This document shows, piece after piece, positions 16,108 through 24,618 of a stretch of 53,889 bases of DNA (its first letter is position 1; each line of letters opens with the position of its first letter). The translations under genes were made by a program, and so were the position numbers. The notes beneath the pieces were generated by a model that made no database searches, had not been told where the DNA came from, and worked only from the letters and a program-made list of their open reading frames with translations. Origin of the DNA: Parcubacteria group bacterium ADurb.Bin159 (GTDB taxonomy: Bacteria; Patescibacteriota; Patescibacteriia; UBA2591; MWDC01); the NCBI GenBank assembly GCA_002070355.1, contig MWDC01000004.1:1-53889 (forward strand), in the 5' to 3' direction.

Positions 16108-18208
16108 ATTGCCAAATTAATTTGCGTAGATAGAAATCAAGATACCCTAAAATTTTTTTTAAATAGTCCTTAAATGAATATTTGATATGTTTGCCTTTAT
16201 TATTTTTTGGGGAAAATCCGCTAATTTTAAATTTAAAATTAAAGGGAGCGGAAATAATATAAGGTATTTTTATTTCTAAATGAGAATTTTTTCTTTTAAA
16301 GGGCAAAGGAACCCAAGCAATATTCTCGGCTAAAAGCGAAATAGTTAGATATTTTCCTTTATTTTTATCTTTGGTTTTTAGAAATTGGAAAAAATGATAA
16401 AGAACGCTGTTTTCATCTATAATAATTTTTAATTTATCTTTAAAAACATAATATTTATTTTGGCCAGGATTTTGATGAAATCCTTCTTTCTCAAACTTCG
16501 CTTGACTATAACTATCCCAAACATTTTTTTCTAATTGATAAGTAATGTCTCCTGCCGGTATTTCAGTAAGATAAAAATTGTTAAATTTATCCCAACTAAA
16601 ACCCAAAGGGTGAGATGCTTCACCAAAAGATTTCCCCTCTTGCCATTCTAAAAACGCTTTTTCCAAAAATTCTAAAAGTTTTTTTCTCTGAACTTTAATA
16701 AATTCTTCTTGGCTAAACTCTTCAAAATGCTTTTGAGCAAAAGGAGAAAATTCTTTAACATTATATTCCCAATATGATTTCAGGGAAGGAAGATGGCGGC
16801 TTATAGACAGGTCGTCAATAACATGTAAAACATCATAAATATCCGCTCCACTTTTTAATTTATAAATAGCATCTCGCCATTTAATTGCTTTTTCAAATTC
16901 CTGCTTTTCTATCGCTTTTTTCATTTCATCTTCAAACTCTAAAATCATTGAATTGTATGTCGCTCCATAAACTCTTTCTTTGTACGGCTTATTATTTTGC
17001 GAAGTGCGATAGGCTTTTCTATACGCCTCCCTGATTAATCCTTGGCGTTGCCAAGAAAAAGCAAGATCTATAATTTCCTGGTAATATTTTTCTGCTTTTG
17101 CTTTAATTTCTGAAGAAATGTTTTCTGCAGAAAAAATTACATCTTTTAACGCCCAAGCTCCTTCTTCTATCATCTCTAAACTCCACCAAGGTTTGGCTGA
17201 TGCCCACCAATAACTATCGGAAGATATGGCTTTATCAAGTTTTTCTCTTATTATATGATAATTAGCTTCATTTTTTAAATTTTTAACTTGGTCGATAACA
17301 AAATAAGTAAACTCCCATTGTTTTTGATGAATAGGATTTGATGGGTCTTGCCAAAGTAAAAAAGGATAGCTTTTTAGAGTATTTTTTTCTTTTTCTAAAT
17401 AAAAATCTTGTTCCTCTGAAGACCAAGTAGAAGGGCGAATAGAAATTTTTTCTTTTGTTTTTAATTTATTAACAACTTCTGTGCCCTTACAAAAACAAGA
17501 AGAAAAATCAGGTGATTTGTAAATATCAAAAAGAAATTCTTGAAGACCTGGACGATGATGACCAAAAGTTTCCGCATCCATAACCGTTAAAATATATTTT
17601 TTCTTTTTTAGGTCTTCGCCGATTTCTTCTTTTAAAGAATTAATATTTCTTAAAATCGCCGAAAGAATAAGAACGCTTAACCTTTTATAGCGAAATAAAA
17701 TTTTTAAATCTTTTGTCCCTTCTATGGAATATACTTGATTAAAATCCGGCTTGCCTAAAGGAGCGGCTAATTCTTCGGCAATAATCCAAGAAAAGCCAAG
17801 ATTTTCTATAATTTTAGCTAAATTCAAATTAATAGCCAATTCCGGAGAGAAAAAACCCAATAAATCAACCTTCCCTAAATATTTAATTAAGGTTTTATTA
17901 TTTAGATTAACTTGACGAACAATTTCTTCCTCCGGCAAAAGGGGTAAAAAGGGGTGATATATAGCTGAACCGGTCAATTCAATTTGCTCTCTTTTTATTA
18001 ATATTTTTAAATTTTCAATAATATCCACAAAACCATATTTATCCAATAATTCCAAAAGTCCGCCATTGATATTAAAAACCGCCTTAGCTTTAGAATTAGA
18101 TAAGAACCCCTTAATTAAGGGACGGTAACTTTCATTAACCACTCTCTCTAAAATATCAAATTGCTGATTAAAGGGCTGATAAAAATGAAGAAAATTTATC
18201 CAAGACAT
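16100..18208 (-). CDS. GH57 family glycoside hydrolase/transferase, long form
   Basis: Family GH57 includes alpha-amylases, 4-alpha-glucanotransferases, amylopullulanases and branching enzymes. Its motifs are visible: LHFYQP (residue 7), TGSAIYHPFLPLLP near 97, the nucleophile Glu in GFFSPELA near 140, and the acid/base Asp in MDAETFGHH near 210. After the catalytic barrel come a helical region (SSDSYWWASAKPWW near 330) and about 350 further residues with a beta-rich end. Length 702. The neighbouring GH57 is a shorter paralogue, so the two may divide labour. Exact specificity is not determined. Confidence 0.88.
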   Translation of the reverse strand: MSWINFLHFYQPFNQQFDILERVVNESYRPLIKGFLSNSKAKAVFNINGGLLELLDKYGFVDIIENLKILIKREQIELTGSAIYHPFLPLLPEEEIVRQVNLNNKTLIKYLGKVDLLGFFSPELAINLNLAKIIENLGFSWIIAEELAAPLGKPDFNQVYSIEGTKDLKILFRYKRLSVLILSAILRNINSLKEEIGEDLKKKKYILTVMDAETFGHHRPGLQEFLFDIYKSPDFSSCFCKGTEVVNKLKTKEKISIRPSTWSSEEQDFYLEKEKNTLKSYPFLLWQDPSNPIHQKQWEFTYFVIDQVKNLKNEANYHIIREKLDKAISSDSYWWASAKPWWSLEMIEEGAWALKDVIFSAENISSEIKAKAEKYYQEIIDLAFSWQRQGLIREAYRKAYRTSQNNKPYKERVYGATYNSMILEFEDEMKKAIEKQEFEKAIKWRDAIYKLKSGADIYDVLHVIDDLSISRHLPSLKSYWEYNVKEFSPFAQKHFEEFSQEEFIKVQRKKLLEFLEKAFLEWQEGKSFGEASHPLGFSWDKFNNFYLTEIPAGDITYQLEKNVWDSYSQAKFEKEGFHQNPGQNKYYVFKDKLKIIIDENSVLYHFFQFLKTKDKNKGKYLTISLLAENIAWVPLPFKRKNSHLEIKIPYIISAPFNFKFKISGFSPKNNKGKHIKYSFKDYLKKILGYLDFYLRKLIWQLG

Positions 18209-18214
18209 AAAAAT

Positions 18215-19405
18215 TTATTTTTCTCCTATCGATTTAGTCATTATACAACGACCGGATTTTAGACATTTATCTATTTCTTGATCAATTTTATTTTTAATAG
18301 TTTGGGCTTGGTTAAAATAAGATACGGGTAAATCTTTTTTTAGGAGGGTAAAAATTTTTAAAAATAAATCAACACTACGAAAGACAATATGGGGATTCCA
18401 CCAAGGATTAGCTGACGCCCACCAATAACCATCGCTTGATAAGGCCTCATCTAAAAGCCGCCGCGCTGACTTAAAATTGGAATTTCCCCTACCTAATTTT
18501 ATGGCTTTCAAAGCAAGCTCAGTTAATTGCCATTGGTACTGATGAATAATATTTTCCGGATGTTTCCATAGACCATAAGGAATATTATTTTGTAATTGCT
18601 CTTCAGTAGAAGACCAGCTTGAAGACAATGGTTCTACTGTTTTTTCTTTCTTAAAGAGAGAAAAGGATTCTTTCCCTAATAAAATTTTTATTTTTGGATT
18701 TAAAAGCAATTTAGCCCAAATCTCATCTCTTTTTTTAAAATGATGCCCCAAATTTTCTCCGTCAAAAGCAGTGATGAGAATATTTTTAGAACGACCATCT
18801 TCTTTTAACACCGACCAAAATTTGGCTTCATCTCTTAAATCTTTGTCAAAAAAAACATTACTTAATATTCTATGGCGGAAAATAACTAATAAATTTAATT
18901 TATCAATACGCCAATTGTTATTAAAAATATCTTGTCCTATTTTGCCGTTATAAGAAATTTCATCTAAAATAATATATTTATATCCCAATTTATCTATAAT
19001 TTGAGCTGTTTTTTTATTATAAGCCAATTCGGGAAGAAAAAAACCATAAGGCCGAGGCTGCCAAAATTTTCCAAAATGTTTAGAACACGTCTCCTCATTT
19101 AGTTTAATTTGCCGAATCGCTTCTTTTTGAGGCAAAAGAGGTAAAATGGGGTGATATTTTGCTGAACCCAAAAATTCAATTTGTCCCTTTTCAGCCAAAA
19201 ATTTAATCTGATTTAAAATATGATTATAACCAAAATTATTAAAATGCTCAACCAAAGAAGCGCTGACATTCAAAGTAATTTTTATATAAGGATTTTTTTC
19301 TAAAATATTTAAAATAGGCTGATATGCTTCATCAACCACTTTGTCCACAATTTTTTTTGTCTGCCACGAAGGCTGATAAAAATGTAGAACGTTTACCCAA
19401 AACAT
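18215..19405 (-). CDS. GH57 family glycoside hydrolase, short form
   Basis: This 396-residue paralogue of the next gene carries the same GH57 motifs: LHFYQP at residue 7, LGSAKYHPILPLLP near 97, the nucleophile Glu in GFFLPELAYN near 141, and Asp in AFDGENLGHH near 215. SSDGYWWASANPWW near 325 mirrors the long form. It lacks the long C-terminal extension. The two genes are 6 bp apart, pointing to tandem duplication followed by domain loss or gain. An alpha-glucan hydrolase or transferase is likely. Confidence 0.87.
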   Translation of the reverse strand: MFWVNVLHFYQPSWQTKKIVDKVVDEAYQPILNILEKNPYIKITLNVSASLVEHFNNFGYNHILNQIKFLAEKGQIEFLGSAKYHPILPLLPQKEAIRQIKLNEETCSKHFGKFWQPRPYGFFLPELAYNKKTAQIIDKLGYKYIILDEISYNGKIGQDIFNNNWRIDKLNLLVIFRHRILSNVFFDKDLRDEAKFWSVLKEDGRSKNILITAFDGENLGHHFKKRDEIWAKLLLNPKIKILLGKESFSLFKKEKTVEPLSSSWSSTEEQLQNNIPYGLWKHPENIIHQYQWQLTELALKAIKLGRGNSNFKSARRLLDEALSSDGYWWASANPWWNPHIVFRSVDLFLKIFTLLKKDLPVSYFNQAQTIKNKIDQEIDKCLKSGRCIMTKSIGEK

Positions 19406-19432
19406 AAAAAATCGTGTAATTGTTTTTATATA

Positions 19433-20890
19433 TTATTTCTTGTTAATTTCTATTGCTTTTTCATACAAAGCCACATATTTTTCCGCTGGCAATACCCAGG
19501 AATAAGATTGCTTCATGCTTTTAACTACTAAATTTCTCCATTTTCGCCGATGTTTATAATTTTCTAAAGCTCGAGTAATAGCCATCAATAAATCAGAAGA
19601 ACTGTAAGAAGTGAAAACAAAACCGTTTCCTTTCTCGGTTGTGGGATTGTAGTCAGTAATAGTATCAGTTAAACCACCAACTTTATAAACTATAGGAATA
19701 GAGCCATAACGAAGACTAATCAATTGTGAAATGCCGCAAGGTTCAAAACGAGAAGGCATTAAATAAAGATCTGAAGCAGCGTAAATTTTTCTACTTAAAT
19801 CTTCACGAAAAGGAGTAATAAAAAGAAATTTTTTGGGATATTGTTTTTGAACTTTTTTAAAAGTTTTAATATAAGATTTTTCCCCGCTTCCAATAATAGC
19901 GATTTGCAAAGGGAGCACTAATAATTTATCTAATATTTGCAAAATCAACTCAAAGCCCTTTTGCTCTGTTAAACGATTAGCCATACCAATTAAAGGTAAA
20001 TTTCGATTAACTTCTAGATTGTATTCTTTTTGCAAAAGCACTTTATTTTTAATTTTATCTTCTAAATTATGAATTCCATAATTAATATAAATATGTTTAT
20101 CAAATCTCGGATTAAAAATATGATAATCAACACCATTGATAATGCCGTAAAGTCTATTTTTTCTTTTTTTTAAATATTTATTCAAACCGCAGCCAAATTT
20201 AGGGGTTATTATCTCTTGAGCATAACGTTCGCTTACGGTATTAATTAAATCTGAATAAAGAATGGCCCTTTTAGTAAAATTGAGCCATTTAATTTTTTCT
20301 AAATCAGCAGGAGGGGTTCCTTTTCCTCTGTCTTTTTTTTCCGGCGGAACCTCCCACCAATTAAATGGTCCTTGAAACATTAAATTATGAATAGTAAAGA
20401 GTGTAGCGCCTCCATTTAACAAAGCGTCATTTTTATATTTTGTTTTTAAAAAATTAGCTATAAGTCCCGTTTGCCAATCATGACTGTGATAAACATCTAC
20501 TTTCCAATGAAAAGCTCTTATCATTTCAAGCGCGGCAAGATTAAAAAGTAAAAAACGCAATCCATCGTCTAAGCTGCCGTAGAGATGATTGTTCTCCCCA
20601 AAAAGAGAATTTTCCGAGATAAAAAAAACAGGATATTTGTCCTGGGTTATAGTTTTGAAATAATTAAATTTAAAATTTCTACCAACGTAAGGAATATCTA
20701 TTTCTAAGTCCAATTTTTTAATGGGAAAATTTTTTTCTTTAATAAATTTATAAAAAGGAGTTACCACTGAAACATGATGTCCTATTCTTTTTAGGGCACG
20801 TGGCAAAGAACGGCTTACATCGGCTAAACCGCCCGTTTTAGAATAAGGAGAAATTTCTGAACTAAATTGAACTATCTCCAAATGTTTCAT
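19433..20890 (-). CDS. glgA: Glycogen (starch) synthase, copy 2
   Basis: A second GT5 glycogen synthase of 485 residues, with SSEISPYSKTGGLADVSRSLP at the N terminus (KTGGL donor lysine), HSHDWQTGLIANFLK near 135, NRLTEQKGFE near 305 and SRFEPCGISQLISLRYG near 380, then KVGGLTDTI. It shares the fold and motifs of copy 1 but differs along its whole length, so it is an old paralogue or a separate acquisition. It lies 10 bp after the GH15 gene and 27 bp before the short GH57, in one transcription direction. Confidence 0.93.
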   Translation of the reverse strand: MKHLEIVQFSSEISPYSKTGGLADVSRSLPRALKRIGHHVSVVTPFYKFIKEKNFPIKKLDLEIDIPYVGRNFKFNYFKTITQDKYPVFFISENSLFGENNHLYGSLDDGLRFLLFNLAALEMIRAFHWKVDVYHSHDWQTGLIANFLKTKYKNDALLNGGATLFTIHNLMFQGPFNWWEVPPEKKDRGKGTPPADLEKIKWLNFTKRAILYSDLINTVSERYAQEIITPKFGCGLNKYLKKRKNRLYGIINGVDYHIFNPRFDKHIYINYGIHNLEDKIKNKVLLQKEYNLEVNRNLPLIGMANRLTEQKGFELILQILDKLLVLPLQIAIIGSGEKSYIKTFKKVQKQYPKKFLFITPFREDLSRKIYAASDLYLMPSRFEPCGISQLISLRYGSIPIVYKVGGLTDTITDYNPTTEKGNGFVFTSYSSSDLLMAITRALENYKHRRKWRNLVVKSMKQSYSWVLPAEKYVALYEKAIEINKK

Positions 20891-20900
20891 AAACGCGATT

Positions 20901-21992
20901 TTATAAATAACCTAAATGGCGGGCAGCGATAATAAACATAGCATAACTCCAAGCTAAAGGATAAACGCCAACTCGATCATCAGAAAAAATCTGTTCTGGC
21001 AAATATCCTTGATAAGGAGCGAGTTTGTCTAAGGGCCAAATAAAGTAATCTCTCGCTTTTTTAATATTTCCAATTTTAATAAAATAAATAGAAAGCCAAA
21101 AGTTCAAAACTGGCCAAGCTCCCCCTCCTTCGGCGGCGCTGCCCTCGCTATCAAAATAATCAAATTGATAACGATGCACGCCTCCATCAATAACTATATT
21201 TTTTTCAATCGCTTCAATAGTATTTTTAATTTTAATATCTTGGTAATCAAAAATTTCAAAAGGCCAAGCTAAACCAATTAAGGAAGCATCTATATTCGTA
21301 TCATTAACTTTCCCTGCATTGCGATAAAAATAACCATCTTGAGAAGAATATGCTTTATTAATTTGGTTAATCATTTCCAATGCTTTTTCTTTCCAAATGG
21401 ATTCTCCCAACATAGTTGATGCCCCGAGAAGACCACGAGCGCAAGCAGCCAAAGAATAAGTATGGTTATTAGCCATAGTTAAAGTTGTTTGGCGATAGCG
21501 TTCTTCCCAAATATCAATCGTATGCTCTTTAAAATGCTCTCCCTGCCAATCATCAACTAAACCATCAGCTAATCTTCTAATTAAATCTTCAATATCTTTT
21601 GTTAATGGTTTCCCTTTATAAAGTTGATTTATTACCCAAAGCATAGTGCCACTTTGGTCAGGTTGAAACATTTTGCCCATACTGCCAAAACGGCCATTAG
21701 TTGAATAATTAGAATATAGAATTTTAGTACGAGCGAAATCTTGAGGTCTTTCCCATAGCCAATCAAAAAATTTTTTTTCAAATCTTAATCCTAAATAATG
21801 AGCAGCTAAAACGATAAAGGCAGCATCTCTTGGCCAAACCCAACGATAGTTTGCTCCAGTACGAGGATAATATATTTTATCCGTGTTAGCCGCAACAATA
21901 GCTCCATTTTCTAAAAAACAATCTTTAAAAATTTCGCGAGATTGTTCTATTATTTTATTAATTGTTTGCTCTGAAATTGATGCTTTGGACAT
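20901..21992 (-). CDS. GH15 glucoamylase-like glycoside hydrolase
   Basis: GH15 enzymes release glucose from alpha-glucan ends with inversion. The 363-residue protein is the catalytic (alpha/alpha)6 barrel alone, without the N-terminal beta-sandwich of longer bacterial members. Motifs: YRWVWPRDAAF near residue 48, FQPDQSGTMLW near 108, the general acid Glu in IWEERYRQTTL near 165, AAEGGGAWPVLNFWL near 285 and the general base Glu in YLPEQIFSDD near 333. There is no signal peptide, so it is cytoplasmic. The start context shares 27 bases with the gene at 24619. Confidence 0.9.
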   Translation of the reverse strand: MSKASISEQTINKIIEQSREIFKDCFLENGAIVAANTDKIYYPRTGANYRWVWPRDAAFIVLAAHYLGLRFEKKFFDWLWERPQDFARTKILYSNYSTNGRFGSMGKMFQPDQSGTMLWVINQLYKGKPLTKDIEDLIRRLADGLVDDWQGEHFKEHTIDIWEERYRQTTLTMANNHTYSLAACARGLLGASTMLGESIWKEKALEMINQINKAYSSQDGYFYRNAGKVNDTNIDASLIGLAWPFEIFDYQDIKIKNTIEAIEKNIVIDGGVHRYQFDYFDSEGSAAEGGGAWPVLNFWLSIYFIKIGNIKKARDYFIWPLDKLAPYQGYLPEQIFSDDRVGVYPLAWSYAMFIIAARHLGYL

Positions 21993-22032
21993 AATAAAAA
22001 TATGTCAAATATTAAATATTAAATTCTATATT

Positions 22033-22536
22033 TTATTTTCCACAATTTTGTCCGTAAGCAATGGCTAATGCTAAAGCGTCAGCAGCATCATCGGGTTTAG
22101 GAATATTTTTTAATTTTAAAACCTTTTTTACTGTTTTTTGAACGTCTATTTTAGAAGCATGGCCATAACCAGTTAAAACCATTTTTACTTGAAGGGGAGC
22201 GACTTCTTTTATTTCTATTTTTCGGCGACTAATTGGTTGGCTATCTCTATTTTGAGAAATTGCTAAAAGAATAACCCCCTTAACCTGACCTACGTTAATA
22301 GCTGTTTTGGCGTTTTTGGCAAAATAAACATTTTCAATGACTATTTTATCCGGCTCATAATAATCTAATAAATGCTTTGCTTGATGATAAATTAAGGAAA
22401 GACGGCGTTCAAAAGAGGTCTTGGCTAGTGTTTTAATACAGCCAAAAGTAACCAAAGAAAAAGAATTCTTCCCCTTTTTTTCTATTAAACCATATCCTGT
22501 AGTAGCTACCCCGGGGTCAAAACCCAAAATTAGCAT
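22033..22536 (-). CDS. ruvC: Holliday junction resolvase RuvC
   Basis: RuvC cleaves Holliday junctions as a dimer. The RNase H-fold acidic residues are visible: Asp 7 in LGFDPG, Glu in IVIENVYF near residue 68, and the C-terminal PDDAADALALA pair near 150. The 167-residue length is standard. In other bacteria ruvC often neighbours yebC, as here. It starts without a Shine-Dalgarno sequence, directly after a 7-bp-periodic spacer. Confidence 0.95.
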   Translation of the reverse strand: MLILGFDPGVATTGYGLIEKKGKNSFSLVTFGCIKTLAKTSFERRLSLIYHQAKHLLDYYEPDKIVIENVYFAKNAKTAINVGQVKGVILLAISQNRDSQPISRRKIEIKEVAPLQVKMVLTGYGHASKIDVQKTVKKVLKLKNIPKPDDAADALALAIAYGQNCGK

Positions 22537-22540
22537 AATA

Positions 22541-22597
22541 ATATGTTAAATGTCAAATGCTAAATATCAAAATCAGAAATTTCTAATTTTGAAATTC
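22541..22597. repeat. Degenerate heptanucleotide array upstream of ruvC
   Basis: The plus strand reads ATGTTAA ATGTCAA ATGCTAA ATATCAA AATCAGA AATTTCT AATTTTG. The seven-base register is clear through at least seven units and reaches to within a few bases of the ruvC start codon. Confidence 0.65.
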
Positions 22598-22640
22598 CGC
22601 TCTTAGTAGGAACTTCGAAAAGAAATTCTAAATTCAATAT

Positions 22641-23363
22641 TTATCCGATATTGGAATAATAATCATTAATATCGGGATTTTCATCTAATTCAGCAAAAAT
22701 GGCGTCAACTTTCTTTTGATCTTCAGGAGATATTTTAATTAAATTTTTGGCAAACCACTCTATTTCAGCGTAATCAACTTTTAAATTCATTTCTTGCTCT
22801 AAGGCATTTTTTACTCTTTCTAAATCCTCTGTTTTGATTAAAACAACCAATTCATCGTTTTCTTTTTTAACATCTTCAACCCCTAAATCAATAATTTTAA
22901 GCTGTAATTCGTCTAAATCTTTTCCTTTCAAATCAGAAATTCTTATAACTCCCTTCTTCTCAAACATCCATAAAACACTATTTTGTTTAGCTAAATTGCC
23001 TCCATATTTTGATAAAATATGGCGTAAATTGGCTAAAGTGCGATTCCGATTATCCGTCAACACTTCAATAACCAAAGCAGCATTAGATGGTAAATAGGCT
23101 TCGTAAGTTACGCTTTCTATGGCCGTCTCTTTGGTTTTACCGATACCCCGGTCAATAGCCCTTTCTACATTAATATTAGGCATATTAATTTGCCTTGCTT
23201 TATCTATAGCCAATCGAAGTTTAAAATTCATTTGAGGGTCTCCTCCTCCTTCTCGCGCCGCTACAGTAATCATTCGAGCCACTTTGGTAAAAAGACTCCC
23301 CTTTTTAGCGTCAATAGCGCCTTTAGAGTGTTTTAATTTTGCCCATTTGCTATGTCCTGACAT
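22641..23363 (-). CDS. yebC: YebC/PmpR family regulatory or translation protein
   Basis: The 240-residue protein starts at ATG 23363, giving the near-universal MSGHSKWAKLKHSKG; an upstream TTG (23381) would add six unlikely residues. Other family blocks are KKGSLFTKVARMITVAAREGG, the NMPNINVERAIDRG segment, EAYLPSNAALVIEVLTDNRNRT and the acidic C terminus. YebC proteins were described as transcription regulators and more recently linked to translation of proline-rich stretches. It is divergent from the PGI/PMI gene, with promoters in the 155-bp gap. Confidence 0.95.
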   Translation of the reverse strand: MSGHSKWAKLKHSKGAIDAKKGSLFTKVARMITVAAREGGGDPQMNFKLRLAIDKARQINMPNINVERAIDRGIGKTKETAIESVTYEAYLPSNAALVIEVLTDNRNRTLANLRHILSKYGGNLAKQNSVLWMFEKKGVIRISDLKGKDLDELQLKIIDLGVEDVKKENDELVVLIKTEDLERVKNALEQEMNLKVDYAEIEWFAKNLIKISPEDQKKVDAIFAELDENPDINDYYSNIG

Positions 23364-23483
23364 AAAAAAATAAAAACACAAATCTCAAAATTTGCTTTAA
23401 AACTCCCTTAAAAACAGAATTTCAAATTTGACCTTTATATCTCTCTATTATTGTACCTTAAATTAATAAAAAGGCAAGCAATA

Positions 23484-23512
23484 TTGACAAAAACAAAAAA
23501 ATAAGGTATAGT
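23484..23512 (+). promoter_or_regulatory. Consensus sigma-70-type promoter, leaderless start
   Basis: TTGACA (23484-23489), a 17-bp spacer, then TATAGT (23507-23512). The ATG of the PGI/PMI gene is at 23519, where transcription should begin 7 bp after the -10 box, so the mRNA would have essentially no leader. Confidence 0.85.
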
Positions 23513-23518
23513 AATGTT

Positions 23519-24571
23519 ATGTTTTCTTTGGATAATCAAAGATTTATTAAATCTTTAGATAAAAAAAATTTGGCGTCTGTTATAGAACAATGGCCTAATT
23601 ATAGCCTAAAAATCTTAGAAAAAGCCCAAAAAGAATTATCTATCCCTCAAAATTGGGTTAATAAAGGGAAAAACGTTTGTTTTTATAAAATCATAGTTAA
23701 TGGAATGGGAGGGTCGGGAATCGTCGGCGATGTTGCTAAATTGGTGGCTAATCCTCGACTTCCTTTTATTGTCTTTAAAAATAATAAAATTGATTCGGTT
23801 TTAGATGAAAATACTCTTTTTATCCCTATCAGTTTTTCAGGCAATACTAATGAAGTATTAATTTGCCTTAAAATGGCTTTATCTAAAAAAGCAAAAATTT
23901 TTATCATCACTTCTAATGGAAAACTTCTAAAACTGGCGAAAACAAAAAAAATACCATTTTTCCAAATAAAACATCCCGGACCTCCTCGCCTTGCCTTGGG
24001 CCCGCAACTTGTTCCTTTACTTATTCTTTTGGAGAAACTTCATCTGTTTCAATCAAATCATTTAATTCCTGTCTTAAAAAAGAATTATCAAGTTAATAAA
24101 AAATTTTCCCCTCCTGTTTTATCTAAAAAAAATTTAGCCAAACAAATTGCTTTCACTCTTTTTAATTATTTACCTATAATAGCAACTTCTTCAAAAGAAA
24201 AAGTTTTAGGCGAAAGATGGATGACCCAATTCCACGAAAACAGTAAAAATTTTGCTTTTAATTGCCAATGGCCGGAAATTTTTCACAATTTAGTGGAAGC
24301 AAATTTGCCTCAGTCAATTAAAGAAAAACTTTTTTTTATTATTTTATCGTCTAAAAACGAAAATTATATTAAAAAACTAACCTTTTCTTTTAGAGAAAAA
24401 CAAATTTCTTATTTAACTATTATTGGTCAAGGAAAAAATTATTTAGAAAAAATTTTTTATTTAATAACTTTAGGCGATTGGGTTTCTTATTATTTGGCTA
24501 TTTTAAATAATGTTGACCCTACTCCAGTAAAACATATTGAACGACTGAAAAAATTAGATTACAGAATATAA
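23519..24571 (+). CDS. Bifunctional phosphoglucose/phosphomannose isomerase (SIS domain)
   Basis: This family converts glucose-6-P and mannose-6-P to fructose-6-P. The first SIS domain shows NGMGGSGIVGDVA near residue 60, PISFSGNTNEVL near 100 and IITSNGKLLKLA near 125. The second shows GERWMTQFHENSKN near 240 and the C-terminal HIERLKKL. The 350-residue length is normal for the archaeal/bacterial PGI/PMI type. It is one of only two plus-strand genes and has the best promoter in the window. It links stored glucan and sugar nucleotides to glycolysis. Confidence 0.92.
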   Translation: MFSLDNQRFIKSLDKKNLASVIEQWPNYSLKILEKAQKELSIPQNWVNKGKNVCFYKIIVNGMGGSGIVGDVAKLVANPRLPFIVFKNNKIDSVLDENTLFIPISFSGNTNEVLICLKMALSKKAKIFIITSNGKLLKLAKTKKIPFFQIKHPGPPRLALGPQLVPLLILLEKLHLFQSNHLIPVLKKNYQVNKKFSPPVLSKKNLAKQIAFTLFNYLPIIATSSKEKVLGERWMTQFHENSKNFAFNCQWPEIFHNLVEANLPQSIKEKLFFIILSSKNENYIKKLTFSFREKQISYLTIIGQGKNYLEKIFYLITLGDWVSYYLAILNNVDPTPVKHIERLKKLDYRI

Positions 24572-24610
24572 AATTTTGAATTTGATATCTGACATTTAAC
24601 ATTTGACATA
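24571..24610. repeat. Degenerate heptanucleotide array
   Basis: The gap between the two plus-strand genes reads TTTGATA TCTGACA TTTAACA TTTGACA, then TATTTTT and the ATG context. It is the clearest plus-strand example of the 7-bp period. Confidence 0.65.
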
Positions 24611-24618
24611 TTTTTATT

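Noticed and set aside
23364-23381. TTG start six codons upstream of yebC
   Set aside because: The family start MSGHSKW is precise and has its own ATG.
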